Below the pieces are notes generated by a model. The model searched no databases. It was not told where the DNA came from and saw only the letters and a program-made list of their open reading frames with translations. The position numbers and the translations under genes are program-made. Positions 1 to 12,500 of a stretch of 55,508 bases of DNA are shown piece by piece; the first letter of the stretch is position 1; each line of letters starts with the position of its first letter. The stretch comes from Scenedesmus sp. ARA3. Taxonomy: Eukaryota > Chlorophyta > Chlorophyceae > Sphaeropleales > Scenedesmaceae. The stretch is from assembly GCA_004335835.1 (NCBI GenBank), contig RWJK01001733.1, positions 10,262 through 65,769 of the forward strand, in the 5' to 3' direction.

Positions 1-63
<63 letters not shown>
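1..63. repeat. (TCA)21 microsatellite at the left edge
   Basis: Twenty-one uninterrupted copies of TCA run from the first base of the window, so the array probably continues to the left. No gene context is visible. Confidence 0.97.
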
Positions 64-1104
64 ATCGATGCCGATGACAAGGTATGGCTTACAAGAAGAC
101 TATTATTTGCACAACAGTATGACATCTGGAGCGCGTCCCACCACCGCACACTATGCATTTCACGCACTGTGTCACATGCGACAGATCCTTCCCAGGACCA
201 ACAACACATGTGATGACAAGGCACAGCTGCGCAGCTGCGACGCCGGCCGCGACGTACAGTGGCAGTGCCAGCAGCAGCATCTCAGATGTCAGTGACACCG
301 CAGGTGCGCAAGCAGCCTGTCCTAATTGACGATGCACTGGAAGCTGCACTTGTAGCTTGTCATGCGTCAAGAACAAATGCACAACCAGCAACGACAATGA
401 TTTGAAACAAGGCCAATAAATGTGCATCAGCACGGCAGGTGAAACCACAACGCGTGCTGCAGCATGCCGCTGACATTGAAGCAGCAGCAACATCAACACA
501 AGTCGCATGCACAGGAGCAGAATTCTGAGACACGCCTTGCTGCAGCATCGTGTGACGTGCCAGAGACTGCACACACGCACAATGGGTTGTGATCAAATGC
601 AGCACCAGGCGCTGCTGGTAACGCATACGGCTGGAATGGCTCGCAGCTGGCGACTCACTGCTGCCCATGAAACACCTGGCCATGGTGACGATAAGTGCTG
701 TGGGGAGGCCGTGAACTCAACATGCTCTGTTGTTGTGTACACAAGAAGTCCAATGAGAAACAGACGGCAACCCGCATGCGCTGCGTACATGCCTGCAGCA
801 GACATGTGATGAACTGTACGCACGAACGCGACCACACTTCACTGCAAGAGGATCAATGCCATGAATGGCACTCAGCATGACACAAACAACTGCGCCAATC
901 ATCACAAGCTGCGGATGCAGCCTTCTTGCAGAGACATTGTGAACGGCTGCTCCCTGCAAGTGCAGCAGCCGTTTCATCTGGACGTTGCAGCAGATGGCAT
1001 ATAATGCAGGTGGAGCACTGCCAACTACAGCTGAAGTTACAGAACCAACATGCCACACCTACTCTGGTGCAGTGACCAGCATAGTAGCGGCCTCACAATC
1101 AAAA

Positions 1105-1138
<34 letters not shown>

Positions 1139-1321
1139 CTATGAGCCTCACAACGTCGCTGCTGTGAGTGCAGTGAGCGGAGGCCAGCCGCCCTTGCATG
1201 GGATGTGCAAGGTGATGCACACATAATGTTGGTGTATTTTAGCATCATTCCCGTGGCTGGTCTTCCCTTTGAAACACACATTTCACATTGTGAACTTCAC
1301 AAGGCAGTGCAGCACAAACAT
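64..1321. other. Stretch with no supported gene, downstream of the Big_9 gene B
   Basis: Open frames here translate to Cys/His/Gln-rich sequence without family features, and I see no exon with matching splice sites. The stretch should contain the 3' untranslated region of the minus-strand gene ending at 1322. It includes a short GCT/CTG run at about 1108-1140. Confidence 0.5.
1037..1041 (-). terminator. Candidate polyadenylation signal TGTAA for gene B
   Basis: TGTAA on the minus strand lies 281 nt past the proposed stop at 1322. TGTAA is the usual green-algal poly(A) signal. A five-base match occurs by chance often, so this is only a candidate. Confidence 0.35.
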
Positions 1322-4300
1322 TCATCCAGCTGGCGCAGCACCATGCACAGTGTACATCACACCACCTGTTAGCAGGCACACCCCACACAGTGCGATCATT
1401 GCACCAAACCCCTTGAACCACTCATCTTTCAACCATAACTGGGCTGAAACCTGTGCATTCCATGGCATCACTGTAAACCTGTCCCCAGAATAGAACAGGG
1501 ACATGCAGTATGGTGGGAGTTAGAAAGCCAAACGCACCCACCGCGTTGCAGCAAGGTGTCAAACAGACCAACGCGCCAATCACCACAGACTCAGGCTACA
1601 CCAACCATACACCACCAATGCCAAGCCAGCCCTGTAACACCCAATAAACCATCTCAATGCATCTGCGCTCATGTGTTCTGCTGCACCCTTCTCCATGTTC
1701 TGCTGCTTAGAAAATCGCAGCATACCCTTCCCAATGCCGACGCATGCACTGCAGCAGCAGTGTGGCTGCACAGCAGCCGTGTTAGGACAGCGCTGGAGTC
1801 AGCAGCAGATTGAGCAAAGCTGCTCAGCAGGATTGGCCTGGCACTGGCTCAGCTTCTGAGAGTGATGCCCTGCATGTTTCATGTTGTGCAGTGCATGCAG
1901 CCGCTCAGGCATGCTTTTGCCGCCCCGCTCCATTTGTAAAGGGAGAGTTTTCCTTGAATATGTTTGATGCATCTCCTGTTGGCTGCTGTGGATTGGCAGG
2001 CGTGTTTTATTCTTTGGCCAGCCCGCCATCCGGCCGGCTGCGCTTCAGGTTATTGTGATGGCCATGGTCAAATCAGCCTTGTATATTGTTGGCGAAGACC
2101 CGTTCACGGCACTGTAACTGCAGAGAAGCAGCACAGCACGCACACAAGACAGCAGCAGCGTCAGCAGTGGCATTAGACACGGCGGCAATGCACAAGCTGC
2201 ACAACTTGGCAGCAGCGTCCGTGTTGCTGACCAGCATGCTGCCGTGCCACTGTGCCAGGCTGCTGCTGCTGCTGCCGCTGCCGCTGCCGCTGCCGCTGCC
2301 GCTGCCGCTGCCGCATCACATCATGGCACGGCACATCACATCACCTCACTGCCCATGCCTCCGCACCTGAACCTGTCGGTGAATGTCGTCCCTGCTGTGA
2401 GGCCCTTTGAGTCCAGTTGATACACCAGCAGCTTCTTGCTGGCCTCCACATCGATGGATCCTTTTGTGGCGCCAATTTGCTCGACCCCAATCAGCTTCAG
2501 GCTGTCTGGCGTGTCATTCTCGAGCACGCGCAAGTTGAAAAACAAAAGGGTTCCCGCTGGGACGGTGTTTGAGTAGGCGTCGTCTTTCAGGTCGATTGGG
2601 GTGACTGGGGCAGGAGCGAGGCTCGCGTCTGCGGACAGCACAGCATGGACAAACAAGCAAACAAAGAGTTGGGTTCACTTGCAGCGCATTTGAATTTAGG
2701 GCTTGTTGTACCGCAGGCCAAAATGGGCAGCATGCACAGCACAGGTGCGCCAATTGTGAGTAGCATGCACATACGGTGCTTTGACAGGAATCAAGCAGCA
2801 GCTGGGCCAGCAGCCCTGGTAGGTGTGCAACGCAGCGCAGCTTTTTTCTTTGTGGTGCTCATCACACCGCCGCCTGCTTTGAGCACAGCTCAGCACACCA
2901 GGGCAGCAACGTCCTGCTGCTGAAACACGCCCACTGCAGGCACAGCTGCAGCAGGCACCAGCAGCAGCATAGCCAGCGGCAGCCCATCGATCCCTGCAAG
3001 TGTAGCCTCGTGCCTGTAGGCCAGCAGCTTGTGTACAGTTCAAGGTTACTGACGCAAGCAGGTCACTCGATTGAGGCGCAAGACTCACCAACAAACACCC
3101 TTGATGTGGTGGAGTCTGAGTTGCCGTTCTGGTCAAAGATGGTGCAGTTAATCCTCCAAGAAAAGGACGGGCCCCTGAGTGCATGCAGCAGGCAGTTACA
3201 GATGAGTCAGGTCACTGCGGTTCAGTTGCGCATTACATTGCGCCAGTCCCAAACAGCCTGCCACGATCGCGCTCATGGTAGGGGGTTTGTCACGGCATTG
3301 CAGTGACGTGCGTTGTGGCTCACTAACGCTCTTCCTTGATTCACGCACGCCGGAATACGCCGGGGATGCTGTAGATCTTGTAATTTGTAACTTGTGCCAG
3401 TCATTCACCAATGTAACCCCGTCATTGCAGCAGGCATTGAGCAACACTTGTTGTACAGTTGGTGTGATCAGTGAAGGAAATCATGGCTCTTGCGCATCTG
3501 GTGGATGTGATGTAAGGCGAGTAACATGCTGTGATTGCTGTGTTGTGCACCTTGCAGTGAAAACCCAATACCAAGGTCTACGCAGTACTCCTGCAACTGC
3601 TGTTCAGCACTGCAGTCCTTCACTTGTAGGTAGGCCCTGTGTAGGTCAAGTTGTCTATGATGTTGCTGGTCACTCTTAGTCATTCATAGTCACCCATAGT
3701 TGCTCTCAGTCACTCTTACTTGTAGCCGGTCACTGTATAGGTGAAGTAGTCTGTGACGTTGTTCCACACCAGATCGCCAACTGTAAGGTCGGTGGCTATC
3801 AGGCGCGCGATGGCGATGAACCCTGTGTCATTTTTCAGGGGGTCGAGGATGGTGGGTGCCAGGTTGCCTGCTGCATCCAGCTTGAGGTTGAATTCATCAG
3901 GGTTGGCTGACAGCGCCTCTGCAGAGAGGAGGGTGAGAGCAGCAGCAGCAGCAGCAGCAATAGCAGCAGCAACAACGACTTGAGAAATGGGTGTTTCCAG
4001 GCGATGTGAGCGCGGGGAGCCAAACGCCTGCCTGAACTGCCCGCATGCAACAGGCAAGCAGGCAGCAGCAGGAGCAGAGCAATGTAGTTGTCACGTACTA
4101 GCCGATCTTGTGCGAGCATGCACAGCAGTTGTGCCAGCCGTTCAAGCAGCAGCAGCAGCAGCAGCAGCAGCAGATCAATGCAGCTGTCATGCTCCAGCCA
4201 AGCTTGTAACACGATGCCCAGCAGCATTTACGGCAGCCATTCCAGCAGCAGCAGCAGCAGCAGCAGCAGCTCACCTGGCGTGATCTGTACAGTCACAGAC

Positions 4301-4610
4301 GCCTGCGCTGTCTGGCCGGCGCTGTTTTTCACAACATACTTGAACCTCTCGATGAGCGGCGTGCCATCATACGCCTCTGGCAGCTCATATGTGATGCTTT
4401 TGCCGCTGTCTGCAATGCTGATGGTACCCTGGAAGCCGCTGCTCTTGTCAAGCACAGAAGTGACCACTAAGCCACTGCCCTTGTCATTTGTGAGCACCGG
4501 CAAGTTCCAGGTTTTGCCGGCAGTGCCATACTTCAGGAAAAACAGGAACTTGTCATGACCTGCTGACACAGGCTCGCCTGGTGTACTCGTGGTGCCTGTA
4601 GAGGAGGAAC

Positions 4611-4652
<42 letters not shown>

Positions 4653-6155
4653 TGGTCAAGCAATACAGTGATGGCCGTACAGAGTGCACCGCTGCACACT
4701 TGACTGAGGTCACTCTCAACCTTTTGAAAGGTGCACAGACAAGCCACCAGCAGGGGCTCAGACACACTGCGGGGCCACTCTTTAATAACTTATACACCTT
4801 GTATGCCACAGCACACGCTGGGAGTCAGCGCACAGTACAACAGATGTTGCCTTCAAAGCCACTCACCAACGCTCATACCATCCAACATGGTGCCAGGACC
4901 CACATGTAACTATCCCTCCGTCAAAAAAAGCCACTCACCCACGCTGACGTCCACGCGTGCAGCCGTCACAGCCCCGGAAGCCAAGTCCCGCACCCTGTAC
5001 CGGAACGAGTCCACGTACGCCACGCCGGCATAGTTTGGCACAGTATACATGTAACTCTTGCCATCTGCAGTCGGCTGAACCACGCCCTTGAGTGTAGCAC
5101 CAGCAGGCAGAGGGGTGACTGGATTCAGCACAGTGAGCTGGCTTTTGTCTCCATCATTGGCAAGCACGTCAAGCTGCCTGCTCAGGATTTGACCAGGGGA
5201 TCCCGTGATTGAGAAGGTGTCGGCTTTGGCTCCACGTGCTGGTGTTGTGCCTGACGGGGCTGTTAGTAACATGTTACATGAGAGGGCAGGGAGGCAGGGC
5301 GTGTTGTACATGGCATGGCGGCAGGGGCGACACACAGCAGGGCATAGCAGAGCACAGCAAGCATCCACTGCGACCACAAAGCAAGGTGTGGACTGCTGGT
5401 GCCTGTTGCTAGGGCTGCATGCATGCACGTGCGTGCGAGCAGGTGTGTGATGCAAGTATTGAGCATGTGCAAGGCATGAGCTGCGTCTGCTGGCTCGGGT
5501 GTTTAATGCAGCGTGCCTACCAATGGTGACCTCCACGTTAGCAGTCTTGGTGCTTGCGCCGAAGGCGTCAGCAACTTCGTAGGAGAACCTTTCAGTGATC
5601 CGACCGCCTGAGTAGCGTGACACCCTGCTTGCAGCAGCCACAGCATGCAGCGTGCATATTGCAGTGCTCAAATGACTCTTGACTGCATGATATTCATGCC
5701 AAATGGGAGTTGAAGTCGTGCTATTCATCTCGTGTTGTTGAAGCAATGCAGGGTGATGTGGCGGGAGTTCTTGGATGCCACAGCAGCTGCAGCAGCTCTC
5801 GCTGATACATGCGTATGGACTTGAGGTGCATCATGACACACCGGGCCATGTGCAAGCCACTGCACAAGTAAGTGAATGAGATGCCTCTGGCAAGCACCCG
5901 GTACAGAACATGTGCCCAGCAATACGCATGCTGCCCGTGTCCAAATCCTCACCTGTAAGCAATCACCCTGTTGTTATTTGGTGGGACATACACTGTGCCA
6001 GTCATGGCATTCATGGTCTTGATCCCCACCACCTTCAGGCTGGACCCGCGGTCATTCTGCAGCACTTTAAGTATGAAAGTATAAGAGGCGCCAGGTGCCA
6101 ACTCCAGGATGTACTTGTCATCTGTCAAGCTAAAAGCAGCTGCAGGCAGGCAGGA

Positions 6156-6206
<51 letters not shown>

Positions 6207-6982
6207 TTGGGCGAGGGTGCATTGTAGTGGCGGCATGCAGTCACAGGTAAGCAGCAGCAGCAACCAGGCAAACAGTATCCAAGCATGCACTGCCTAGTGT
6301 GGTGAGGTACTGCCTTTAAAATATGGCAGGCACATACAGCCCTTTCGTTCAGCAGATACAGTTGTTGCTGCTTAAGAACTTGCACCGCCTATTCTAAGTG
6401 CACAGTGCCGGGTTGACATGCACATCCCATAACACCACCATGCCTGCTGCTGCTGCTGCTGCTGATGCTGATGCTGATGCTGATGCTGCATGTTCGCTGC
6501 TGCTCTGCCGCACTTCAAACCGCAACACCAAACCATCTACTCACGTGCTTGCATTGTCACAGCAAGTGTTGTGACATCCTCAGCTGCAGCAGCATACAGC
6601 AAGCCACCGTGCAGCGTGAGATCATGTTGGTGATCGTCAGGCAGGTCACATCCTGATTGCTTGTCAAGAAAGCGCGTACTGCAGTGGTGTGATGAGGCGC
6701 AGCTGCTGTTGCTGTGCTTCGAAGCTTTGGGCTGTTGCATGCGCTGTATATAGCGCAGCGTGCGCGTCATTGTGTGTTCGTAATCACAGAGCAGCAGCAG
6801 CAACCGGAGACGTCGTGCCACGCGGCATACTTATGCTCAGCAGGGCTGCAGGCAGCTGCCACTGTGCAGGCGTCTGCTGCTTGTACTGCACCTGATTCTG
6901 CTGTGCTCTGCTGCTGAGCTGCACAGCAGCTGGATCCTAAAGCAAGTAGCAGGCCCAGGCATGCTGCACGCATCAGCTTCAT
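1322..6982 (-). CDS. Secreted protein with five Big_9/cadherin-like repeats (gene B)
   Basis: Probable extracellular or cell-surface adhesion/matrix protein; ligand unknown. Nine exons on the minus strand: 6982-6892, 6139-5953, 5624-5521, 5259-4939, 4595-4275, 3918-3720, 3174-3089, 2628-2367 and 1478-1322, giving 575 codons in frame. Exon 1 starts at ATG 6982 and encodes a signal peptide (MKLMRAACLGLLLALGSSCC) followed by a short Gln-rich spacer. Repeats of 95-107 residues follow at about 31-127, 128-234, 235-341, 342-436 and 437 to the end. They show the Big_9 pattern D-x-Y/F, then (L/V)-x-N-D in the middle, then F-x-Y-x-V-x-D near the end. Repeat modules are bounded by phase-1 introns; repeats 1, 4 and 5 also have an internal phase-2 intron. 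The last exon is the weak point. It fits by phase and acceptor, but its second half-repeat is atypical; it then encodes a hydrophobic segment (about MIALCGVCLLTGGVMYTV) that would anchor the protein in the membrane. Confidence in that exon is about 0.45. Confidence 0.8.
2259..2314. repeat. CTG/CCGCTG microsatellite
   Basis: Four CTG units followed by about seven CCGCTG units on the plus strand, inside the last proposed intron of gene B. Confidence 0.9.
3941..4270 (-). repeat. Three CTG runs (sense) in the intron between gene B exons 5 and 6
   Basis: In the sense of the transcript, (CTG)n lies just after the donor of exon 5 (4245-4270), mid-intron (4147-4171) and just before the acceptor of exon 6 (about 3938-3975). 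The runs occupy both intron ends and replace the normal polypyrimidine tract. Confidence 0.75.
4612..4650 (-). repeat. (CTG)n run upstream of gene B exon 5 acceptor
   Basis: About 13 CAG units on the plus strand, read as CTG in the transcript. The run sits 16 nt before the acceptor at 4596, separated from it by a short pyrimidine-rich stretch. Confidence 0.85.
6142..6205 (-). repeat. (CCTG)n tetranucleotide run forming the 3' end of gene B intron 1
   Basis: About 15 CAGG units on the plus strand. In the sense strand this is (CCTG)n running straight into the CTGCAG acceptor of exon 2 (exon start 6139), so the microsatellite is the splice-site tract. Confidence 0.85.
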
Positions 6983-9513
6983 GGCAGCAAGCTGGCTGGC
7001 GGCACTGCTGCACATGGTGTGGCCTGTGGCCTGCAATGACATTCACAGGGGCCGGGGGCAGTAGTGAAAACAGCAGTTGGTGTGAGTCAAAGCAGGGTGC
7101 CACCAAAAGATATCCTGCCACTTGCCACTGGGTTGCAGGAAGGTTGATATGCTGAGGGGCTCACAGGCAGTGTGCCGTGTGAGCACACCTGCTGCTGCAT
7201 GCTAGGAAGCATTCTGAGGGCTGTACAGCATGACTTGCTCAGCTGCACCTGCAAAACTATTGTGGGATGAATCCTTGCCTGTTTGCTCATGAGACGCAGT
7301 GCAGACACTACTTCAGCACAGCTGCTGACCGCTGCTCAGCAGCACTGCAGAGTTGCTGCAGTAGTGACCCAGCTGCAGAAGGCGAGCGGCGTCTCATACC
7401 GCACCAGCCTGTTCTGAGACCATGTCAACCATCTATAATCCTGTACGCAATGAACCTGTTCCTGACATGCAGTTTGAACGCTGTTTGTCTGCGCTTCCAC
7501 CACAGTTCGCCCAAGGCTCCTATGCAGAAGCGGCCGATCGCTGGCTGAACCGCGATAATTGAAAACTCACAAGGCATTGCTGCTGCATGAGCTCATCACC
7601 TTGGAGTAACTCGCCGCGTCTTCAATGGTACTGGATACCCGTTGTAGGTTGCAGGCGAACATACAGCGAAAGCGAGTGAGCTGAGTACGCTGCAACTGTT
7701 TTACTGTAAGAGACGTATTTGCAGTCGTATGACGTGCACTGCCGCTCAGTGAACGTCATGCGGCACTGTCACAACCCGTACGCAGTGACGCTGGGCTGGA
7801 AGATGAACTGCCAGCACCACCCAGCGTCCACACTGAACGCCCAGCTGCTGCATCAGACACCCTTGTTTGGCTAGGTGATATTAACGCTGGTCCAGTTGGC
7901 CTGCGCCGTTTGATAGCTACAAGCAGCAGCACACCAAACAGCACTGCACTGGGCAGCACTGGGCAGAGCAGCATGGCACTTGAAGTGCTGCACAGCACAT
8001 CTGAAGACCCTAGCTGGGGTCAGCTGGTGAACATGCCACCGCTGGTAGAGCCACGCTCAAAGTGCCGCAAGCACAAAATCACATCTTCAAGATCAAAGTG
8101 TCCACGAGTGTGCAAGGCGATTCCGATCGTCCAGCTGTTGCAGCCCTGCTGCTGCTGCTGAGCAGCAGCAGCCGAGCATCTGTTTAGGTGGCCACGCTGT
8201 GCATTCAGTGCACAGTCGGCGCAGTACATCACCCCAGAAATCACAACTTCCAGTAATAAAGCATGCTGTATAAGACCTGGCAGCATCATGGCACCTGCCA
8301 TATGTTGGCTGCAACACAAAGCATGCCTCATCATTGCCATGAGCTGCAGTGCACCCCGCTGACGTGAGCAGCAGCAGCACTTGCTGCAGCAGCTATCGCA
8401 CAGTTTGAAAATGGCACAGTGCCGTATGCAGAGGTGCACGCACGCGAAGCACACAGTGCGCCAAGTGCTAGGAGGCAACACGGGCTACGCGGAAGCTACA
8501 AGCCATGATGGCTTACTCACAACGTGCATGCCATCATGGCATATCTAATTCAACTGCCGAGCAAACACCAGTATCTTGCAAACTCAAGCCACACAAACTC
8601 TCGCTGTGTGTGAAAGATGCTAGCAGCCTCATTCCACAAAAAAGGTCCCCATGACTGCAAGCGCTGTGTGAACATGACAACCTTACCACCAAACTTTGGC
8701 TGCCAGCACCTAACCAGCAAACATCTGCCAGTGTTTCGTTAGCATGAACAGCAGTCGGACCCGAATCGACTGCCAGCATGCGTAATGCCCTGCAAGGCTG
8801 CAATCAGGTGGCAAATGACAAGACGACAAAAGCGGTGGCGTAAACACTAGCACCAGCAGCAGGGACGGCCTGCGTCAGGCGCAGATGTAGATCATCAAAT
8901 TCAAGAACAAGCAGTGGGTTGATGCATGAAGGTGTGACAGCAGGAGCAATGCGGCCAGTGTAGCTGGCAAGCACGTGCACCATCTGCTGCTAGTGCTAAG
9001 CAAGCAGCTGCAGTTTAAAGCTGCGAGCACATACAACAAGTACAGCTATTGCTGGCAGCTTTGACCTTGAACCTGCGTTGCAATGCTGCTTTCGTCAACT
9101 GAATCCAGGTTCAGCAGCTGTCAATCCTGCATGCATCATGTCTGCAAAAGATATTGCATGGATGATGCCAAGTAAGTTGCTGCTGTTTGCCACCAGAACA
9201 GGCAGGCAAGTCAACCACTCAAAGGCAGCAGCTAGCCCAAGCACAAAGCCTTAGACCCTCCCTCCCCAATTCAGCCCCCAATCTTGCTCCCATGTCAATT
9301 GCTGGGTCCCATCAAACTCACAACACAGCTTTCTGCATGTCAAAGCACCCCCTCAGTCATTGAGATGTATGAATAGCCCATGCAGGCTTCATGCTTCATA
9401 TCTGTGCCGCCTGGGTGCATCGCGCTGTGGCAAGCTGTAGGCATGTGCTGCTGGCAGGGCATAAAACGTAAACCCTATCACGTGATCACCACATCCATCC
9501 ATGCGGCCATCAT
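6983..9513. other. 2.5-kb spacer between Big_9 genes A and B
   Basis: Should hold the 3' untranslated region of gene A and the promoter of gene B. The only open frame worth noting is the membrane-helix frame at 7756-7998, described separately. No TGTAA signal is seen on the minus strand in the first kilobase after the gene A stop. Confidence 0.5.
7756..7998 (-). other. Unassigned open frame with membrane helix and basic stop-transfer
   Basis: A minus-strand open frame contains a hydrophobic helix (about SAVLFGVLLLVAI) followed at once by KRRR and a Ser/Gly-rich tail ending in TGA at 7756. That is how the membrane anchor and cytoplasmic tail of a type I receptor look. A usable acceptor (TTCAG, then exon in phase 1) occurs at about 8000, the phase used by all Big_9 modules. 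It lies between the two Big_9 genes on their strand, so it could be an alternative 3' exon of gene A. However, no phase-1 donor is present in the final gene A exon, so it would need another donor exon. No start codon of its own is evident. Confidence 0.25.
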
Positions 9514-12500
9514 TTAGGTGATCACCACATTGACAGACACTACCGCCTTGTACTCTGGCTGGCCCGTGCCGTCAGCAGCAATATACCTGCATCAGAATAA
9601 TGCACAGCAAGTATGCATATGTAAGTTGTGACTGGAGTGTACCAGGGCTGTAAACATGCCGCAGTAGGTCAAGGTATTGCTGTTGCTACAGTGCTGGGAG
9701 AAGCGATGCTGCATGCTGTGCAGCGAGTGCTTGCGAGCCTGTTGCTGTTGAAGCATGGCATGTCAATCTACCAGCTCTGGAGCCCTTCCTGCAGGCCCAC
9801 CTGCATTACCAGCTGCACAGCTGCTGTTGCTGCTGCTGCTGCTACTAAGTGGCCTGTGAGCATCAGCAAGCATGATGAGCACATGCTGCTGCTGCTGTTC
9901 CTGCTGAAACAGCTGCAGTCCTACACCGGCGCTGCCCCTGCAACAGCCCGTAGCCCACCTGAACTCGTCTGTGAACTTGTTTCCCGCCACAAAGCCCTGC
10001 GTGTTGAGCTTGTATGTCAAAAACCCAGGGTTCACTGCCAGCTCTCCATACGCAGGTGCAGCATACTCGTAGCCCACCAACTTTAGGCCAGGCGAGGTGT
10101 CATCATTTGCCAGCACGCTGAGCCTCGTCAGCAGTGTGCTTCTGGCGGCTGCGGTGAGGTTGTAGACGTCGTCTCTGAGGGTGATGGGCAGAGGGGCTTG
10201 GCCAGCGTCTGCAGTGCAAAACACATGGCATGTCAGTGACATGTACACGAAACAACAGCCCCGACATCATCAGCAGATGCAGATGTTTTCAGAGGCTTTG
10301 CTGGACAAGAAACAGACAAGCATCATGGGCAGTTTATACCCTACATTGGTGTTGGCAGCGCAGCTGGCTGGCAGCTGTCCCTGCAGCCGGTGCTGCACAG
10401 TACACTCACGACACACTGTTTTTTAACTCACCCACTCTCACTGTAGCTCTGGCAGTGGCGGTGGCACCGCTGCTGTCTGTCACTGTGTAGTCAAACCACC
10501 AGGTGCGCGAGCCGCCAGTCAGCTCAGCAACACCATAGTTGAAGCGGTTGTTGGTCCTGTCCAAGGTAAGGACGCCAACATACATGTCCGATGTTTGGAA
10601 GGATGTGATCTTGAGTCCGCCCCCTGCATCATTTGCCAGGACATCCAGTGTGGTGCGCTGCAGGGCGTTGTTGGCATCGGTTTGGAAGCGGAATGTGTCG
10701 GGGTTGGCCTTAAGGCTAGTTGGAGTGCTCGAGTCTGCATACAGGCAGCAACACACCAACACAAGTGGCACCACGCAACAAATGTGGGGTGTTATTGCAG
10801 CATGCTTGCAGCCGGCCTGGCATGCTGCCACATCATACAATGGTCGCCGTGTGCACCGATGCCATCTGCTGCACTGCGCAATGCCTGCAGTACAGGGCGC
10901 CTGGCGTGGAGGCTGCTGGCGTCTGCGTGACAGCGCAGTCCGTTACATCTCTGCACCAGCAAGGGAGTGTGCACAAGTGCGTGTCCACCTGAGCTTGATA
11001 TATTACAAAGCACCTGGCATGACACTGTACTGCAATTGCATGCAGCTACCACATCAAACGCTCACTCACCAGGTGTGATGCGGATCGTCACGCGCGCCTG
11101 CGCAGACGCGCCGCTGCTGTCCCGCACAACATACGTCAGCACATCAGTGAAACTAGACCCATCGTACTGCCCAGGTAGCCTGTACGTCAAGTACTGTGCA
11201 TTTGCCGCAATAGAGAGCGCTCCTTTGAAGCTTGCTGATGTCGTCACATAGGAGGCAATGTATTTGTTGAGCCCTGCATCATTTGCTAGCACATCTAAGT
11301 CCATGCGGAAGTTGGAGCTGCCTGGAGTGAGGGTGTATGAGAAGCTGTCGTCTGCTGCTTCCAGCGGTGGCAGGTTGCTGTTGGCTGTGGGTGCATAGTA
11401 CGAAAGGAGTGCAGGAGAAGCAGCAGCAGCAGCAGCAGCAGGAGGAGGCAGTGACGTGAGCCACTATATACAATGCAAATATGATGTGGTGCTGGAGCCA
11501 GAATTGCACAACATGTGCAATTATTGGCATCAGATGGTACATGCTGCTTGTTGGTCCAATAGGAAGAACCATACGCACAGTAGAGCGGCTGCTGCAAGCT
11601 TCTGCAAGCTCAAGTGATGGGCAAGATCTGACTTGCTTGTACAGCAGCAGGAGCCTGCTTGCATCGCCTGCACATGGTACAACTGTGAAACATATAGCTT
11701 GCATTGCTGTGCTGACTCACCAACAGAGATGGTTGCCCTGGTTGAGGAAGGCTCGTTGTTCAGGTCCCTTATCGTGTAGTCAATGAGCCAGGTGAAGGCA
11801 CTGCCCCTGTATGTCCAACATGCAACAAAGCCCACAGTGCAACGAGTCGCTGAGTCAGCACTGCTGGCAAGGCGATCTAGTGGGGAGACACGCGCTCAGC
11901 AGCAGCATATGCAGCAATGTGGCGGCTGCATCTTACACACGGCAGGTGTGCAGCAGCGCAAGGCTCATGCTCTGCCATGCTCTAGCGTACAAAGCGTGTG
12001 CAATCATCCCCAGCTCACACACAGCATGCACAGCAGTGCTGTGTAGATTTCACAGCTGTGTTGTTTCCGCAATCTTCATCTGACACACCTTCAAAACGGT
12101 TCACGCCTCAGCACACAAAGAGCAGGCTGCTCACCTGTATGGCTGCGGCATTGAGTATACAAAGTAGTTGCTGACCCTGTCCCAGCTGACATTGCCAAAG
12201 AAGTCGGAGGTCTGCCACCTGGCCATGAAAATGCCGTTGCCGGTGTCATTCGCAAGCACATCAAGCACGGTGGGTGCCAGGCGGCCAGTTGCGTCCAAAG
12301 ACAGCGCGAAGGTGTCAGGGTTGGCGCGTGGTGCGATGGCTGGGGCTTCTGGTGCGAGCAGGTGGCAAGGCGGCAGAGAAGCGAGGGGTGAAGACAGGCG
12401 GAGACAGAGATGCTTACTGCTGTAACAGTGTAAGTAACAGCTGCTGGTTTGGCTTTTACTGATTGTAAGTTGCGCCTTGTGCACGACGGGTGGCTGACAG

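Noticed and set aside
1500..2366. Alternative last exons for Big_9 gene B
   Set aside because: Acceptors at about 1635 and 1872 give short frames (AGLALVVYGW-like, ASLSEAEPV-like) that match the repeat end even less than the exon at 1478-1322.
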